Assembly: GCF_007290395.2 (NCBI RefSeq)
Contig: NZ_CP041656.2
Span: forward strand, 5,518,001 to 5,582,000
Direction: 5' to 3'
Length of the DNA stretch: 64,000 bases
Source of the DNA: Bradyrhizobium cosmicum
Lineage (GTDB): Bacteria; Pseudomonadota; Alphaproteobacteria; Rhizobiales; Xanthobacteraceae
Shown here: positions 53,055 to 61,762 of the stretch, in pieces
Layout of the letters: the number at the start of each line of letters is the position of its first letter
How positions within the stretch are numbered: the first letter of the stretch is position 1
Made by a program: the position numbers and the translations under genes
The notes under the pieces: model-generated
The model's database searches: none
What the model was told of the DNA's origin: nothing
What the model saw: the letters and a program-made list of their open reading frames with translations, nothing else

Positions 53055-54785
53055 TCAGGGCAGCACTTCGCGCCGCTCGCCGAGCCGCTGATCCAGCTCG
53101 GCGCGCTTGTCGGGCAGCAGACCGGCCTGGGCGGCTTCGATCACGGTAAACAGCTCATGAGCATCGCTGAGCCGGGTCACCGTGACGTAGCTGGCACCGG
53201 CCGCATAGAGCTCGCCCACATCCGACAAGAGATCGGCCGTGGCAACGATCATGGCGGTCGGGTTGAGGGTGCGGACGTGGCGGACCAGCTTCTCGTTGCT
53301 GGCGCCCTTCAGGAGCGCGTCGGGCACGCTGAGGATGATCATCTCGGACTTGCCGACACCGGCATGGAGCAGCGTGTCGGCGCTGCTGATGTCGCCATAG
53401 ATCACGTGCAGGCCGCGCGACAGCAACGTCTGGTACACATTGGGGTTGAAGTCGATCACGGTGATCTGCTCGAGCAGCACCGGGGCCTGCCGCTCGATCT
53501 CCGCGAGCAGCGCGCTCGCCGCACGGAAAAAGCCGAGAATGACGATGCGGCGGGCCTCGCCATGGCCGCCTTCGTGTCCTTCCTCGCCATGGCCGTTGCC
53601 ATGGTCGAGATCGCGCAGGCCGATCCGCTTCAGCGGGCCGATCGCCCAGCGGGTGATCTCGTCGCTGCGGCTCATCGCGAATGTCGAGAGCACGGCGAGC
53701 ACCACGAAGGCAAAGGAGGCCGCATTGGCCGTCTCGGCCGCGATGTGGTGGTCGGCGACGCCGGTCTGGATCACCACGAGCGAGAACTCGGAGATCTGCG
53801 CGAGGTTGAGGGCCGGCAACAGGCTGGCGCGCAGGCCCTGCTTCATCAGATAGAGCGGGGTGAAGGTCGTGACGAGACGGCTCACCACCGTGAAGGCCGC
53901 GATCATCAGCGCCAGCCCGATCACGGACAGGCCGGGCACGGGAATGGTCATGCCGAGCGCGACGAAGAACAGCGTGATGAAGAAGTCGCGGAGCGTGGTG
54001 ACCTTGGCGGTAACGTCGAGCGCGTAAGGAAAGGTCGAGAGCGAGACGCCGGCAATCAGCGCCCCCATCTCGCGCGACAGCGAGAGCCGTTCGGCGGTCT
54101 CGGCGACGAGGAAGCACCAGGCGAGCGCGCCGAGCAGGATCAGCTCGGGGCGGCGGGCGATCTGGTGAAACAGGCGCGGCAGCACGTAGCGGCTGACCAG
54201 CAGGGCTGCTGCGACCAGCACCGCGACGCGGCCGATCGACAGCAAAATGACGCTGACCTGCAGATTGGCAAGGCTCGGCTGCACCGCCAGGAACAGGATG
54301 GCGAAGATGTCCTGGAGCACCAGCACGCCGAGGGTGATGCGGCCGGGCAGCGTGTCGAGTTCGCGCTTCTCGTAGAGCACCTTGACGATGATCACCGTGC
54401 TCGACAGTGCGCAGGCGACGCAGAGATAGACCGCATCGAAGTGGCCGCCGCCGAGCGACAGGCCGATTCCGATGAAGAACAGCACCCCGAGCAGGCAGCC
54501 CCCGATCAGCTGGGCGCCGGCGGCGAACAGGATCACCTTTCCCGCCCGCACGATCTTCTTCAGGTCGATCTCGAGCCCGATCATGAACAGCATGAAGATC
54601 AGCCCGAGCTCGGAGATGACGCTGATCGATTCCTGCGAATGGACCCAGCCGGCGCCGAATGGACCTATGCAGAAGCCGGCGATAAGATAGGCCAGGATCA
54701 GCGGTTGCCGGGTGAAATGGGCGAGCAGGCCCAGCATCCAGGCAAACAGAATACAGAGAGTGATGTCGCGAATGAGCTCGTGCAT
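53055..54785 (-). CDS. Cation:proton antiporter, CPA2/KefB type with RCK domain
   Basis: The 576-aa protein begins MHELIRDITLCILFAWMLGL. About twelve membrane helices (to about residue 385) include the CPA2 segment LIAGFCIGPFGAGWVHSQE and an ALSSTVIIVKVLYEKREL loop. A charged Glu/His-rich linker leads to an RCK/TrkA-N Rossmann domain (RRIVILGFFRAASALLAEI), in which the usual GxGxxG is altered to GFFRAA. It likely exchanges K+ or Na+ for protons, under cytosolic control. Confidence 0.9.
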   Translation of the reverse strand: MHELIRDITLCILFAWMLGLLAHFTRQPLILAYLIAGFCIGPFGAGWVHSQESISVISELGLIFMLFMIGLEIDLKKIVRAGKVILFAAGAQLIGGCLLGVLFFIGIGLSLGGGHFDAVYLCVACALSSTVIIVKVLYEKRELDTLPGRITLGVLVLQDIFAILFLAVQPSLANLQVSVILLSIGRVAVLVAAALLVSRYVLPRLFHQIARRPELILLGALAWCFLVAETAERLSLSREMGALIAGVSLSTFPYALDVTAKVTTLRDFFITLFFVALGMTIPVPGLSVIGLALMIAAFTVVSRLVTTFTPLYLMKQGLRASLLPALNLAQISEFSLVVIQTGVADHHIAAETANAASFAFVVLAVLSTFAMSRSDEITRWAIGPLKRIGLRDLDHGNGHGEEGHEGGHGEARRIVILGFFRAASALLAEIERQAPVLLEQITVIDFNPNVYQTLLSRGLHVIYGDISSADTLLHAGVGKSEMIILSVPDALLKGASNEKLVRHVRTLNPTAMIVATADLLSDVGELYAAGASYVTVTRLSDAHELFTVIEAAQAGLLPDKRAELDQRLGERREVLP

Positions 54786-54852
54786 ACCAAATTGGTCCGT
54801 TTTGCCGCACCCTAGAGGCAGGTTGCGGCGCGGCAAGCGAGCAATTCGTCAC

Positions 54853-55380
54853 ATGCGAACGGCGCTTTTCGCAGCAATGCTGCTATGCCCCCTCGCCTCC
54901 GCCGCGCCCGCAGTCGCGCAATCCAAGGTCAATATCGAACAAAACTTTGCCGATTCGCTCGCCGCTCTGCCGAAGGAGGAACTCGCCGTCTCCGGGGGGT
55001 TCTACGTGCCCGCCTATTCCAGCGTTGCGATGAGCCAGGGCAAGTTGCGCGTCGACTTCTCGGTGACCTTGAGCGTGCACAACGCCTCCGAGAGCCAGCC
55101 GCTGGTGCTCAAACGCATCGCCTATTTCGACACCGCAGGCAAGCAGGTCGAGACCTATCTGAAGGCGCCGGTCGCCTTGAAGCCGCTGGCCACCGTCTCG
55201 ATCTTCATCCCGACCGACGATGTGCGCGGCGGGACCGGAGCCAATTTCATCGTCGACTGGGGCGCGACCGGCGAGATAACCGAGCCGGTGGTCGAAGCCT
55301 TGATGGTTGGCGGCATCGCCAACGCGCATTACGCTTTCATCAGCCAGGGCCGCCCGACCCGGACGGCCACAAGGAAGTAG
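54853..55380 (+). CDS. DUF3124 domain exported protein
   Basis: The 175-aa protein has a signal peptide ending SAAPAVAQS. The remainder matches DUF3124 by the order YVPAYSSVAMSQGKLRVDFS, TLSVHNASESQPLVLKRIAY, and IPTDDVRGGTGANFIVDWGA. The domain looks like a beta-sandwich and its function is unknown. It is divergent from the antiporter, with 67 bp between starts. Confidence 0.8.
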   Translation: MRTALFAAMLLCPLASAAPAVAQSKVNIEQNFADSLAALPKEELAVSGGFYVPAYSSVAMSQGKLRVDFSVTLSVHNASESQPLVLKRIAYFDTAGKQVETYLKAPVALKPLATVSIFIPTDDVRGGTGANFIVDWGATGEITEPVVEALMVGGIANAHYAFISQGRPTRTATRK

Positions 55381-55665
55381 AGGCCGTCCGATCAGGTCGA
55401 GGCGCCCCGGATCGAAGACGTCATCGGCCACGGCTTCGGGCTTGCGGTCGCGCCCCGATTGAAACTCCCGAAAACAACCCCATGCACAGTAGCCCGCGCG
55501 AGCAAAATCAGCAGGTTACGGAAGGGCGCGACAAAAATACGGATTTTACGAATTTCGTTTGACGCGTCGGGCAAAACACTGGCATGATGGCATCATCCAA
55601 ATCGGCATGCGCGGTCGCCACCCCACGGCCGGCTGCTCAACAAGAACAAAACGAGGAACGCTCTC

Positions 55666-56898
55666 ATGACGTCCAGCTTCGATTTCGCGCCCCTGTTCCC
55701 CGCAGGGCTGCCGGCCCCCACTGCGCGCTGGACGGGCCTCGCGAAATACAGCTTCGTCGGCGGCAACAATGATTCCGAGCAATTGCCGCTCGAAGGCCTG
55801 ATCGAGGCTGCCAATTCCGCCCTGCAAAAGGAGGGTCGATCGCTCGCCACTTACGGTCTGGCGCATGGGCCGCAAGGCTACCTGCCCTTGCGCGAATTCC
55901 TGGTGACGAAACTCAGGCGCGATGCCGGCATCAACTGCACGGTCGACGATCTCATGATCGTCTCGGGATCACTGCAGGCGCTCGATCTCGTCAACGCGAC
56001 GCTGCTGACGCGCGGCGACACCGTGATCTTCGAGCAGGACAGCTATCAGGGCTCGCTGACCCGCCTGGCGCGGCTCGGCGTCAATGTCGTCGGTATTCCG
56101 CTCGACGAGGATGGCATGCGCATGGACGTGCTGGCCTCGACTCTGGCGGACCTGAAGAGCCGCGGCATCCGTCCCAAATACATCTACACCATCCCGACCG
56201 TGCAGAACCCGACCGGCAGCATCATGCCGGAGAGCCGACGCGCCGAGTTGATACGGTTATCAGCCGAATATGGCGTGCCGATCTTCGAGGACGATTGCTA
56301 TGCCGATCTCGTCTGGTCGGGGCAGCGGCCACCGGCGATTTACGCGATGAGCCCGAACGGCGGCGTGATCCATATTGGCTCGTTCTCCAAATCGATCGCG
56401 CCGGCACTGCGCGTCGGCTTCATCGTCGCGCCATGGGATGTGATGTCGCGGATGCTGGCGCTGAAGACGGACGCGGGCTCCGGCGCACTGGAGCAGATGG
56501 TGCTTGCCGCCTATTGCAAGCCGCATTTCGCAAGCCATGTGCCGGCCCTGACAAAGGCGCTGCGCACCAAGCTCGATACGCTGATGGAGGCCCTCAACGA
56601 GCAGTTCGGCACGGCGGCGGAATTCGAGGAGCCCAAGGGCGGCATCTTCCTGTGGGTCAAGCTGCCGGACCAGGTCGATACGCTCAAGCTGTATCAGGCC
56701 GCGCTCGCCGCCGGCGTCTCGATCAATCCGGGGCCGGAATGGTCGACCGACAAGAGCCATTCCAGCTCGCGCCTCAGGCTGTGCTTTGCGAGCCCGTCGC
56801 ATCAGCAGATCCGCGAGGGCGTCGCCGTGCTGGCCGAAGTGTGCCGCAAGGAGTTCGGCGTGCCGGCCCGCAGCGCCAATGTCGAGAAGCAGGTCTAG
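55666..56898 (+). CDS. PLP-dependent aminotransferase (2-aminoadipate aminotransferase-like, MocR-class fold)
   Basis: The 410-aa fold type I enzyme has TYGLAHGPQGYLPLREFL, the TIPTVQNPTGSIM stretch with the Asn/Pro/Thr of PLP binding, DDCYADLVW, and the Schiff-base Lys in GSFSKSIAPALRVGF, plus a late RLRLCFASPS with substrate Arg. There is no N-terminal DNA-binding domain, so it is an enzyme rather than a MocR regulator. Relatives act on 2-aminoadipate or branched-chain and aromatic amino acids. A GAGGAA site precedes the ATG. Confidence 0.9.
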   Translation: MTSSFDFAPLFPAGLPAPTARWTGLAKYSFVGGNNDSEQLPLEGLIEAANSALQKEGRSLATYGLAHGPQGYLPLREFLVTKLRRDAGINCTVDDLMIVSGSLQALDLVNATLLTRGDTVIFEQDSYQGSLTRLARLGVNVVGIPLDEDGMRMDVLASTLADLKSRGIRPKYIYTIPTVQNPTGSIMPESRRAELIRLSAEYGVPIFEDDCYADLVWSGQRPPAIYAMSPNGGVIHIGSFSKSIAPALRVGFIVAPWDVMSRMLALKTDAGSGALEQMVLAAYCKPHFASHVPALTKALRTKLDTLMEALNEQFGTAAEFEEPKGGIFLWVKLPDQVDTLKLYQAALAAGVSINPGPEWSTDKSHSSSRLRLCFASPSHQQIREGVAVLAEVCRKEFGVPARSANVEKQV

Positions 56899-56904
56899 CG
56901 GTTA

Positions 56905-57210
56905 TTACGCAGCCTGAGGCTGGCTGCCGTGAATGGCGGACGCCAGCCGCAGCAACAGCACGATCGAGACGTTGCCCTTGCCTGCCTCGATCTGCGCGAT
57001 GTAGCGCTCGGAAATCCCGGAGCGGCGGGCCAGCTCCCGGCGCGACAGCTCGCAGCGGGCGCGCGAGGATCTCAAGCGTTCGCCCAGTTCGGCCAGAAAC
57101 GCGGTCTCAGAATGAGGCGGCAGGGCACGGCTCCCCGGCAGCACTTCACCCGCAAAATCCATGACTTGATTCAGCATCGGTCTATCCACGTTCGCCTTCG
57201 GGAGCGCCAT
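56905..57210 (-). CDS. Helix-turn-helix (XRE-type) regulator, BoxR-like N-terminal domain only
   Basis: The 101-aa protein has an HTH domain near its C-terminus: FLAELGERLRSSRARCELSR, then RELARRSGISERYIAQIEAG and KGNVSIVLLLRLASAI. This is close to the N-terminal HTH of BoxR regulators (benzoyl-CoA pathway), but the shikimate-kinase-like sensor domain that normally follows is absent. It either is a stand-alone relative or a truncated remnant. It converges with the aminotransferase (6 bp between stops). Confidence 0.8.
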   Translation of the reverse strand: MALPKANVDRPMLNQVMDFAGEVLPGSRALPPHSETAFLAELGERLRSSRARCELSRRELARRSGISERYIAQIEAGKGNVSIVLLLRLASAIHGSQPQAA

Positions 57211-57334
57211 CCTACCCTTGCTACGACCGGTCTCATTGACGCGGATCAAATTCGCGCGCGATTGGCACCTGGCGTGGACGGCGGCGCGCGGAATGCTACA
57301 CTTTGGAATGGTTCGAGGCGGGGTTTTGCAAGCC

Positions 57335-57787
57335 ATGACACGTTGTTTGAGCCGCTGTACGACAGCGGCGCTGCTGTGGGTTGCGTTCACGCCCGCGGCC
57401 GGCGCCGAGACGCTTTCGACGACGGTCGAGCAATGGGGTCTGCTCGGCTCATGGGCGGTCGATTGTGCAGCCCGGCCCGATCGCGACAAGGGCGCTCTCC
57501 TGACTTACGAAATCCGGAAGGACGGCCGGGTGATGTACCGGCGCAATTTCGGCGACGCCAGGGACGAGAGCGAAGTCGTATCCGCCACGGTCAATGCCGA
57601 AGGCGTGCTCAATGTGATGGTGTACTTCCCCTCGCTGAAGCAGACGCGTGAGTTCGGCCTGCTGCTCTCAAAGCAAGGTAGCCTGCGCGCGATCTACAAT
57701 CGCAGCGAGCGCGGCGAGTACACCATCAGGGACGGCAAATACGTCGCCACCGGCGCGCCAACCCCGCCACAGCAACGTTGCGATTAA
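57335..57787 (+). CDS. Exported protein of unknown function (about 150 aa)
   Basis: From ATG 57335 the protein has a signal peptide (TTAALLWVAFTPAAGAET) and a mature part with WGLLGSWAVDCAARPDRDKG and two Cys that may pair (in DCAARP and the last residues QQRCD). An upstream ATG at 57308 gives nine more residues. The LGSWAVDC pattern recurs in small rhizobial exported proteins of the lipocalin-like type, but no function is assigned. Confidence 0.68.
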   Translation: MTRCLSRCTTAALLWVAFTPAAGAETLSTTVEQWGLLGSWAVDCAARPDRDKGALLTYEIRKDGRVMYRRNFGDARDESEVVSATVNAEGVLNVMVYFPSLKQTREFGLLLSKQGSLRAIYNRSERGEYTIRDGKYVATGAPTPPQQRCD

Positions 57788-57886
57788 CCACCCTGAACAA
57801 GCGTTCAGAATTCTCTTTCCGTTGCTCCGGAACGTTCACGCCGATGCGCGGTTCTCATTGGCATTGAATTGGAGGAGGAGGACATC

Positions 57887-58108
57887 ATGAAGAAGCTTGC
57901 TTATGTGGTTGCGGCTCTCGGCGCGCTCGCGATCGTTGCGCCGACGATGGCGAGTGCCGAAACGGTGGTGATCAAGCGCGGTCATCATCATGGCTACGGC
58001 GCCCGCGCCGAAATGCGCGAGCATCGTGACCATGGCTGGCATCGCGGCTGGCATCATCGCGACCGGGTCGTCGTGGTCAAGCGCGGCCACCGTCACCACT
58101 GGGATTGA
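57887..58108 (+). CDS. Small exported His/Arg-rich protein (73 aa)
   Basis: The protein starts MKKLAYVVAALGALAIVAPT and has a clear signal peptide ending at about ASAE. The mature 48 residues are rich in His (about 13), Arg and Gly (RGHHHGYGARAEM, HRDHGWHRGWHHRDR). It could bind metal ions or nucleic acids in the periplasm. GGAGGAGGAGG precedes the ATG. A strong hairpin follows the stop. Confidence 0.75.
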   Translation: MKKLAYVVAALGALAIVAPTMASAETVVIKRGHHHGYGARAEMREHRDHGWHRGWHHRDRVVVVKRGHRHHWD

Positions 58109-58125
58109 TGCGTAACGCAATATGG

Positions 58126-58153
58126 AAATGGCCCCTCGCGGGGCCATTTCTTT
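58126..58153 (+). terminator. Intrinsic-like terminator after the His-rich protein gene
   Basis: AAATGGCCCC (58126-58135) pairs with GGGGCCATTT (58140-58149) over loop TCGC, followed by CTTTG. The 10-bp stem begins 18 bp past the stop codon. The A/T ends make it usable on both strands. Confidence 0.65.
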
Positions 58154-58178
58154 GCGTCTCAAGAGCGTGCGGGCGACG

Positions 58179-58997
58179 CTAATCCCACGCCGGTGCGAAG
58201 CCAGGATTGACGCAGCGCTTGTCGTTGGGCAGCTCGGCGATCTTTTTGCGGTCGGCATCGTCGAGCGTGATCTTCAGCGCGTCGAGATTGGCTTGCTGGC
58301 TCTCGCGGCGCGACGCCTTCGGGATCGCCGCGACGCCGTCCTGGTCGAGCAACCATTTCAGCGCGACCTGAGCCGCGGTCGCATTGTGCCTGGCGCCGAT
58401 CTCGGCCAGCACCGGATCGGAGGCGATGCGCCCCTGCGCCAGCGGGCAGTAGGCGACCAGCGGAATCGACTTGGCGTTGAGATAGGCCAGCACCTTCGAT
58501 TGATCGAGCATGGCGTGATATTCGATCTGGTTGCAGGCGATCGGTGCCTTGATGTCCTCGACCGCGATCTTGAGCAGCGCAGTGGTGAAATTGGCGACGC
58601 CGATCGCGCGCGTGCGCCCCTCCTGCTTCAGCTTCATCAGGGTCTCGAACACCGCGCCCCAGTTCGCCGACTTCGACGGCCAGTGCACGAGATAGAGATC
58701 GACGTGGTCGAGCCTGAGCTTCTGCAGGCTGGCGTCGAAGGCGCGGCGGATCGCGTCGGGGCTCAAGTTCTCGTGCCAGACCTTGGTCGTGACATGCAGC
58801 TCGCCGCGCGGCAGGCGGGCGGCCGCGAGCGCGGCGCCGATGGGTTCCTCGTTGGCGTACATCTCGGCGGTGTCGATGTGGCGATATCCGATCGACAGCG
58901 CGCTTTCGACCGCGGCGCGGCAGGCATCGCCCTGCATGCGGAAGGTGCCGAGGCCGAGCTTGGGCATGGAAATGCCCTGGGTCTTCAGATTGTCCAT
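58179..58997 (-). CDS. Aldo/keto reductase (2,5-diketogluconate reductase-like)
   Basis: The 272-aa barrel enzyme shows the catalytic tetrad in order: Asp and Tyr in HIDTAEMYANEEPIG, Lys in TTKVWHENL and His in VDLYLVHWPSKS. The NADPH segment AIPKASRRESQQANL is near the C-terminus. Length and the DNLKTQGISMPKLGLGTF start fit the DkgB-like group that reduces aldehydes and ketones. It is convergent with the His-rich protein gene. Confidence 0.92.
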   Translation of the reverse strand: MDNLKTQGISMPKLGLGTFRMQGDACRAAVESALSIGYRHIDTAEMYANEEPIGAALAAARLPRGELHVTTKVWHENLSPDAIRRAFDASLQKLRLDHVDLYLVHWPSKSANWGAVFETLMKLKQEGRTRAIGVANFTTALLKIAVEDIKAPIACNQIEYHAMLDQSKVLAYLNAKSIPLVAYCPLAQGRIASDPVLAEIGARHNATAAQVALKWLLDQDGVAAIPKASRRESQQANLDALKITLDDADRKKIAELPNDKRCVNPGFAPAWD

Positions 58998-59247
58998 GAG
59001 TTAGCTCCTGACGCATTTCAGCCCGCCGGATGCACGCGGTGGCCGCGGGGACAGACTCTTTGGTGATGGAAAAGAGATGGCGGGAGGGCACTATACGCGC
59101 CGCCCGAAGGAGACCAAATCAAGATCCGGTTAGCTGATAGCCGGCGGGCATCGCCGTGACAGTCAAACGGCATTTCAGATGAGCGCCCTCTCCTGCCAAC
59201 GTCGAACCATCGCGGTCATTCCGGCCGCAGGCAATCAGGAGACGATC

Positions 59248-59469
59248 ATGAAAGCGCTTTGGACGATGGTCTTTGTGGCAGCAGCTCTTTCCGGTGCGGT
59301 TCCCGCGCACGCCGACGGCTTTGCCTATACGGGCTCGCCCAAACAGGGCGAATTCTTTGTCCGGCAACTCGCCGCGCCACGAGCCCCTGACTGGATGAAC
59401 GCGCGCGCAGAGGCCCCGCAACCGGCGCCCCGGCCCGTGCGCGGCGGCATCGGCCTGCGAATGCCCTAG
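59248..59469 (+). CDS. Small exported Pro/Arg-rich protein (73 aa)
   Basis: The protein begins MKALWTMVFVAAALSGAVPA, with a signal peptide cleaved near AHAD. The mature part is about 50 residues, with FAYTGSPKQGEFFVRQLAAP and a Pro/Arg-rich tail ending GGIGLRMP. AGGAGA lies just before the ATG. It ends in a 4-bp overlap with the convergent phoD-like gene. No family is recognised. Confidence 0.65.
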   Translation: MKALWTMVFVAAALSGAVPAHADGFAYTGSPKQGEFFVRQLAAPRAPDWMNARAEAPQPAPRPVRGGIGLRMP

Positions 59470-61031
59470 GAATGCTGCGCCACCACGGCCGGGCGCGCCT
59501 GCGGCTGCGGCACGATATCGACGGACCAGAGATCGCGATCGTCGACGTCTTTCAGCGTCACCGTCATGACGCCGCTGGCGCCGTCGATGTCGACACGGCC
59601 GAAGAACTGCAAACCGAAGCAGGGCGCCAGGTTCTCGCCCTGCGCTTCGCTGCAACCGTGCTGGTACATCGCGACCGGGCCGAAGGTGTCGTCGAGCTCG
59701 CCCGGCCCCCAGGTGCCGGCATGCAGCGGGCCGGAGACGAATTCCCAGAACGGCTCGAAATCCTGGAATTGCGCCTTGCTCGGATCGTAATAATGCGCGG
59801 CGGTGTAATGCATGTCGGCTGTGAGCCAGACGATGTTGCGGACGCCCGCGCGCTTGATGGCGGCAAGCAGATCGGCAATCTCATGCTCGCGCCGATCGGG
59901 CGGCCCATTGCCGAGCGCGACGGCATCCATGCTGACGAGGCCAATCGGCAGGTCGGCCGCGATCACCTTCCAGGTCGCACGCGAGGCGGCGAGCTCCCGC
60001 TTCAGCCAGGCGAGTTGCTCGGCGCCCAGGATCCAGCCACGATGATCGTCGCCCTTGTTCCAGTTGTCGTCGCGATAGCTTCGCATGTCGATCAGGAAGA
60101 CGTCGAGCAGCGGACCGTAGGCGATCTTGCGATAGATTCGCCCCTGCCGGGCGCCGACGTCGCGGATCGGCATGAAGTCGAAGAAGGCGCGGCGGGCGCG
60201 CGCGACGAGCCGCGGCGTGCCGTCGTCCTCGTAACCTGCGTCGTCATGACTGGCAGCCGGCGACCAGTCGTTGGTGACCTCGTGGTCGTCCCACTGGGCG
60301 AACATCGGCACCTCGGCATGGAAGGCACGGAAGTGCTCGTCGAGATGATTGTATTTGTAGTTGCCGCGGAACTGCGCCAGCGTATGCGCGACCTCGGCCT
60401 TTTCCTCGGTGACGATGTTGCGCCAGACCTCGCCGTTCGGCAGTTTCTGCTCGGAAGGAATCGTGCAGTCGGCGTAGATGTGATCGCCGGAGTGGATGAA
60501 GAAATCGGGGCGGTTGTCGAGCATGGTGCGATAGCTGCGATAGCCGCCGCGCGCGATGTCGATGCCCCAGCCCTGCCCTGCGACATCGCCGGACCACAGG
60601 AACGAAATCGACCGGCCTTCGGCCGGCGCGGTGCGGAAATGCCCGACCCGGCTTTCGCCGGTGATGCCGGCGGCGGTGTCGTCAAAGCGCACGCGGTAGA
60701 AGATGTCCTGCCCGGGCGGCAGGTCGCTCAACAGCAGCTTTGACGTGAAATCAGAATCCGGCAACGCATCGCGCGACGCAGACGCAATGATGATCCTGAA
60801 ACTCTCGACGGTCGAGCATTCCACCTGCATGCGTGCCGGCCGATCGGCGCGTGCCCAGATCACCGCTGAGCCGTCCGAGACGTCGCCGGACTGGATACCG
60901 CCGGCGATCTGCGGTCGGTCGGCAGCACGACTGATCGAGGGTTTCGCAAGCGCAGCGATGGCGAGGCTTGAGGTGGAGCGGACCAGGAACTGCCGCCGGG
61001 TCCAGGCGCGCGGGGCGCGGAGCGTTGCCAT
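59466..61031 (-). CDS. phoD: Alkaline phosphatase D family protein (PhoD-like)
   Basis: The 521-aa protein has a twin-arginine signal (WTRRQFLVRSTSSLAIAALA). An N-terminal Fn3-like domain precedes the metallophosphoesterase domain with LWSGDVAGQGWGID, the FIHSGDHIYADC motif, MFAQWDDHEVTNDW, and WLTADMHYTAAHYYDPS. PhoD enzymes are Ca/Fe-dependent phosphodiesterases or phosphatases exported folded by Tat. The length fits. It overlaps the small exported gene by 4 bp at its 3' end. Confidence 0.9.
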   Translation of the reverse strand: MATLRAPRAWTRRQFLVRSTSSLAIAALAKPSISRAADRPQIAGGIQSGDVSDGSAVIWARADRPARMQVECSTVESFRIIIASASRDALPDSDFTSKLLLSDLPPGQDIFYRVRFDDTAAGITGESRVGHFRTAPAEGRSISFLWSGDVAGQGWGIDIARGGYRSYRTMLDNRPDFFIHSGDHIYADCTIPSEQKLPNGEVWRNIVTEEKAEVAHTLAQFRGNYKYNHLDEHFRAFHAEVPMFAQWDDHEVTNDWSPAASHDDAGYEDDGTPRLVARARRAFFDFMPIRDVGARQGRIYRKIAYGPLLDVFLIDMRSYRDDNWNKGDDHRGWILGAEQLAWLKRELAASRATWKVIAADLPIGLVSMDAVALGNGPPDRREHEIADLLAAIKRAGVRNIVWLTADMHYTAAHYYDPSKAQFQDFEPFWEFVSGPLHAGTWGPGELDDTFGPVAMYQHGCSEAQGENLAPCFGLQFFGRVDIDGASGVMTVTLKDVDDRDLWSVDIVPQPQARPAVVAQHS

Positions 61032-61074
61032 TCAGGAAACCTTCGTCGAATCGTGACGGAAGGTGCCTGCGCTC

Positions 61075-61118
61075 CTTGACTCCCGGCTTACGGTTTCTTG
61101 ACCCCAGGCCTACGGTTT
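61075..61118. repeat. Two tandem 22-bp direct repeats
   Basis: CTTGACTCCCGGCTTACGGTTT (61075-61096) is followed at once by a copy with three changes (61097-61118). They lie 44 bp upstream of the phoD ATG, read from the minus strand. They could be binding sites for a regulator such as a Pho-box-like protein, but they do not match a known box closely. Confidence 0.5.
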
Positions 61119-61233
61119 TGCGACGCGCGGATGACATTGGACGACCGGCGAGAGGATGTCGCGCAGTCGCCGCGGAGAAGGTGATCTCCCTCGCCCCGCT
61201 TGCGGGGAGAGGTGAAGGGCATCGCCCTCGGCT

Positions 61234-61653
61234 CTAGCGCTTCCAGCTGCAGATGCCGCCGGAACGACACGGCCAGGTCTGGATCCGGGTGTCCATCGCC
61301 TGCGCGTCGAGCGGGTTGCCGTGGCGATGCGCGAGCCTGGCGCGCGCTGCGCCGCGCGGCTGGGCGTTTCTGGCATGCGCGATCTTTGGCTCGGACACAT
61401 GCACGCGCTCGGCGGCAACCTTCTTCGGCACGTCGACCGGCTCGGCGCGCGCTTGCGCGTCGTTGCCGCCGCGCGCCTCGAGTGCGACCGGTGCAAATTG
61501 CGTCTCGGGCCCGAGCCGCTTCGGCGACAGCACCGCCTTGGAGAGATCGAGGCCGAGATATTCACCGGGCTTGTAGTCGTCTGCACGCACGGCGCCGCTG
61601 CCCGCGAGAACGAGGGCAACGGCAGCAGCAAGATAAACGCTCTTCAGGACCAC
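61234..61653 (-). CDS. Exported protein of unknown function (139 aa)
   Basis: A GTG start at 61653 has AGGAGG 6 bp upstream. A signal peptide (LKSVYLAAAVALVLAGSG to AVRADD) precedes a mature part with YKPGEYLGLDLSKAVLSPKR, an Ala/Arg/Val-rich centre, and a C-terminal MDTRIQTWPCRSGGICSWKR with two Cys that may form a disulfide. No family is recognised. Confidence 0.65.
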   Translation of the reverse strand: MVLKSVYLAAAVALVLAGSGAVRADDYKPGEYLGLDLSKAVLSPKRLGPETQFAPVALEARGGNDAQARAEPVDVPKKVAAERVHVSEPKIAHARNAQPRGAARARLAHRHGNPLDAQAMDTRIQTWPCRSGGICSWKR

Positions 61654-61762
61654 GGACGCCTCCTGAAATTGATTTATGAAAGGGTCAATTTACCCTTATT
61701 TAGGAGGCGTCGCGCGCAATTCCAGCGGCCAAGTGCCGCCGTGGTTAAGAAGTTTGGCGGTG

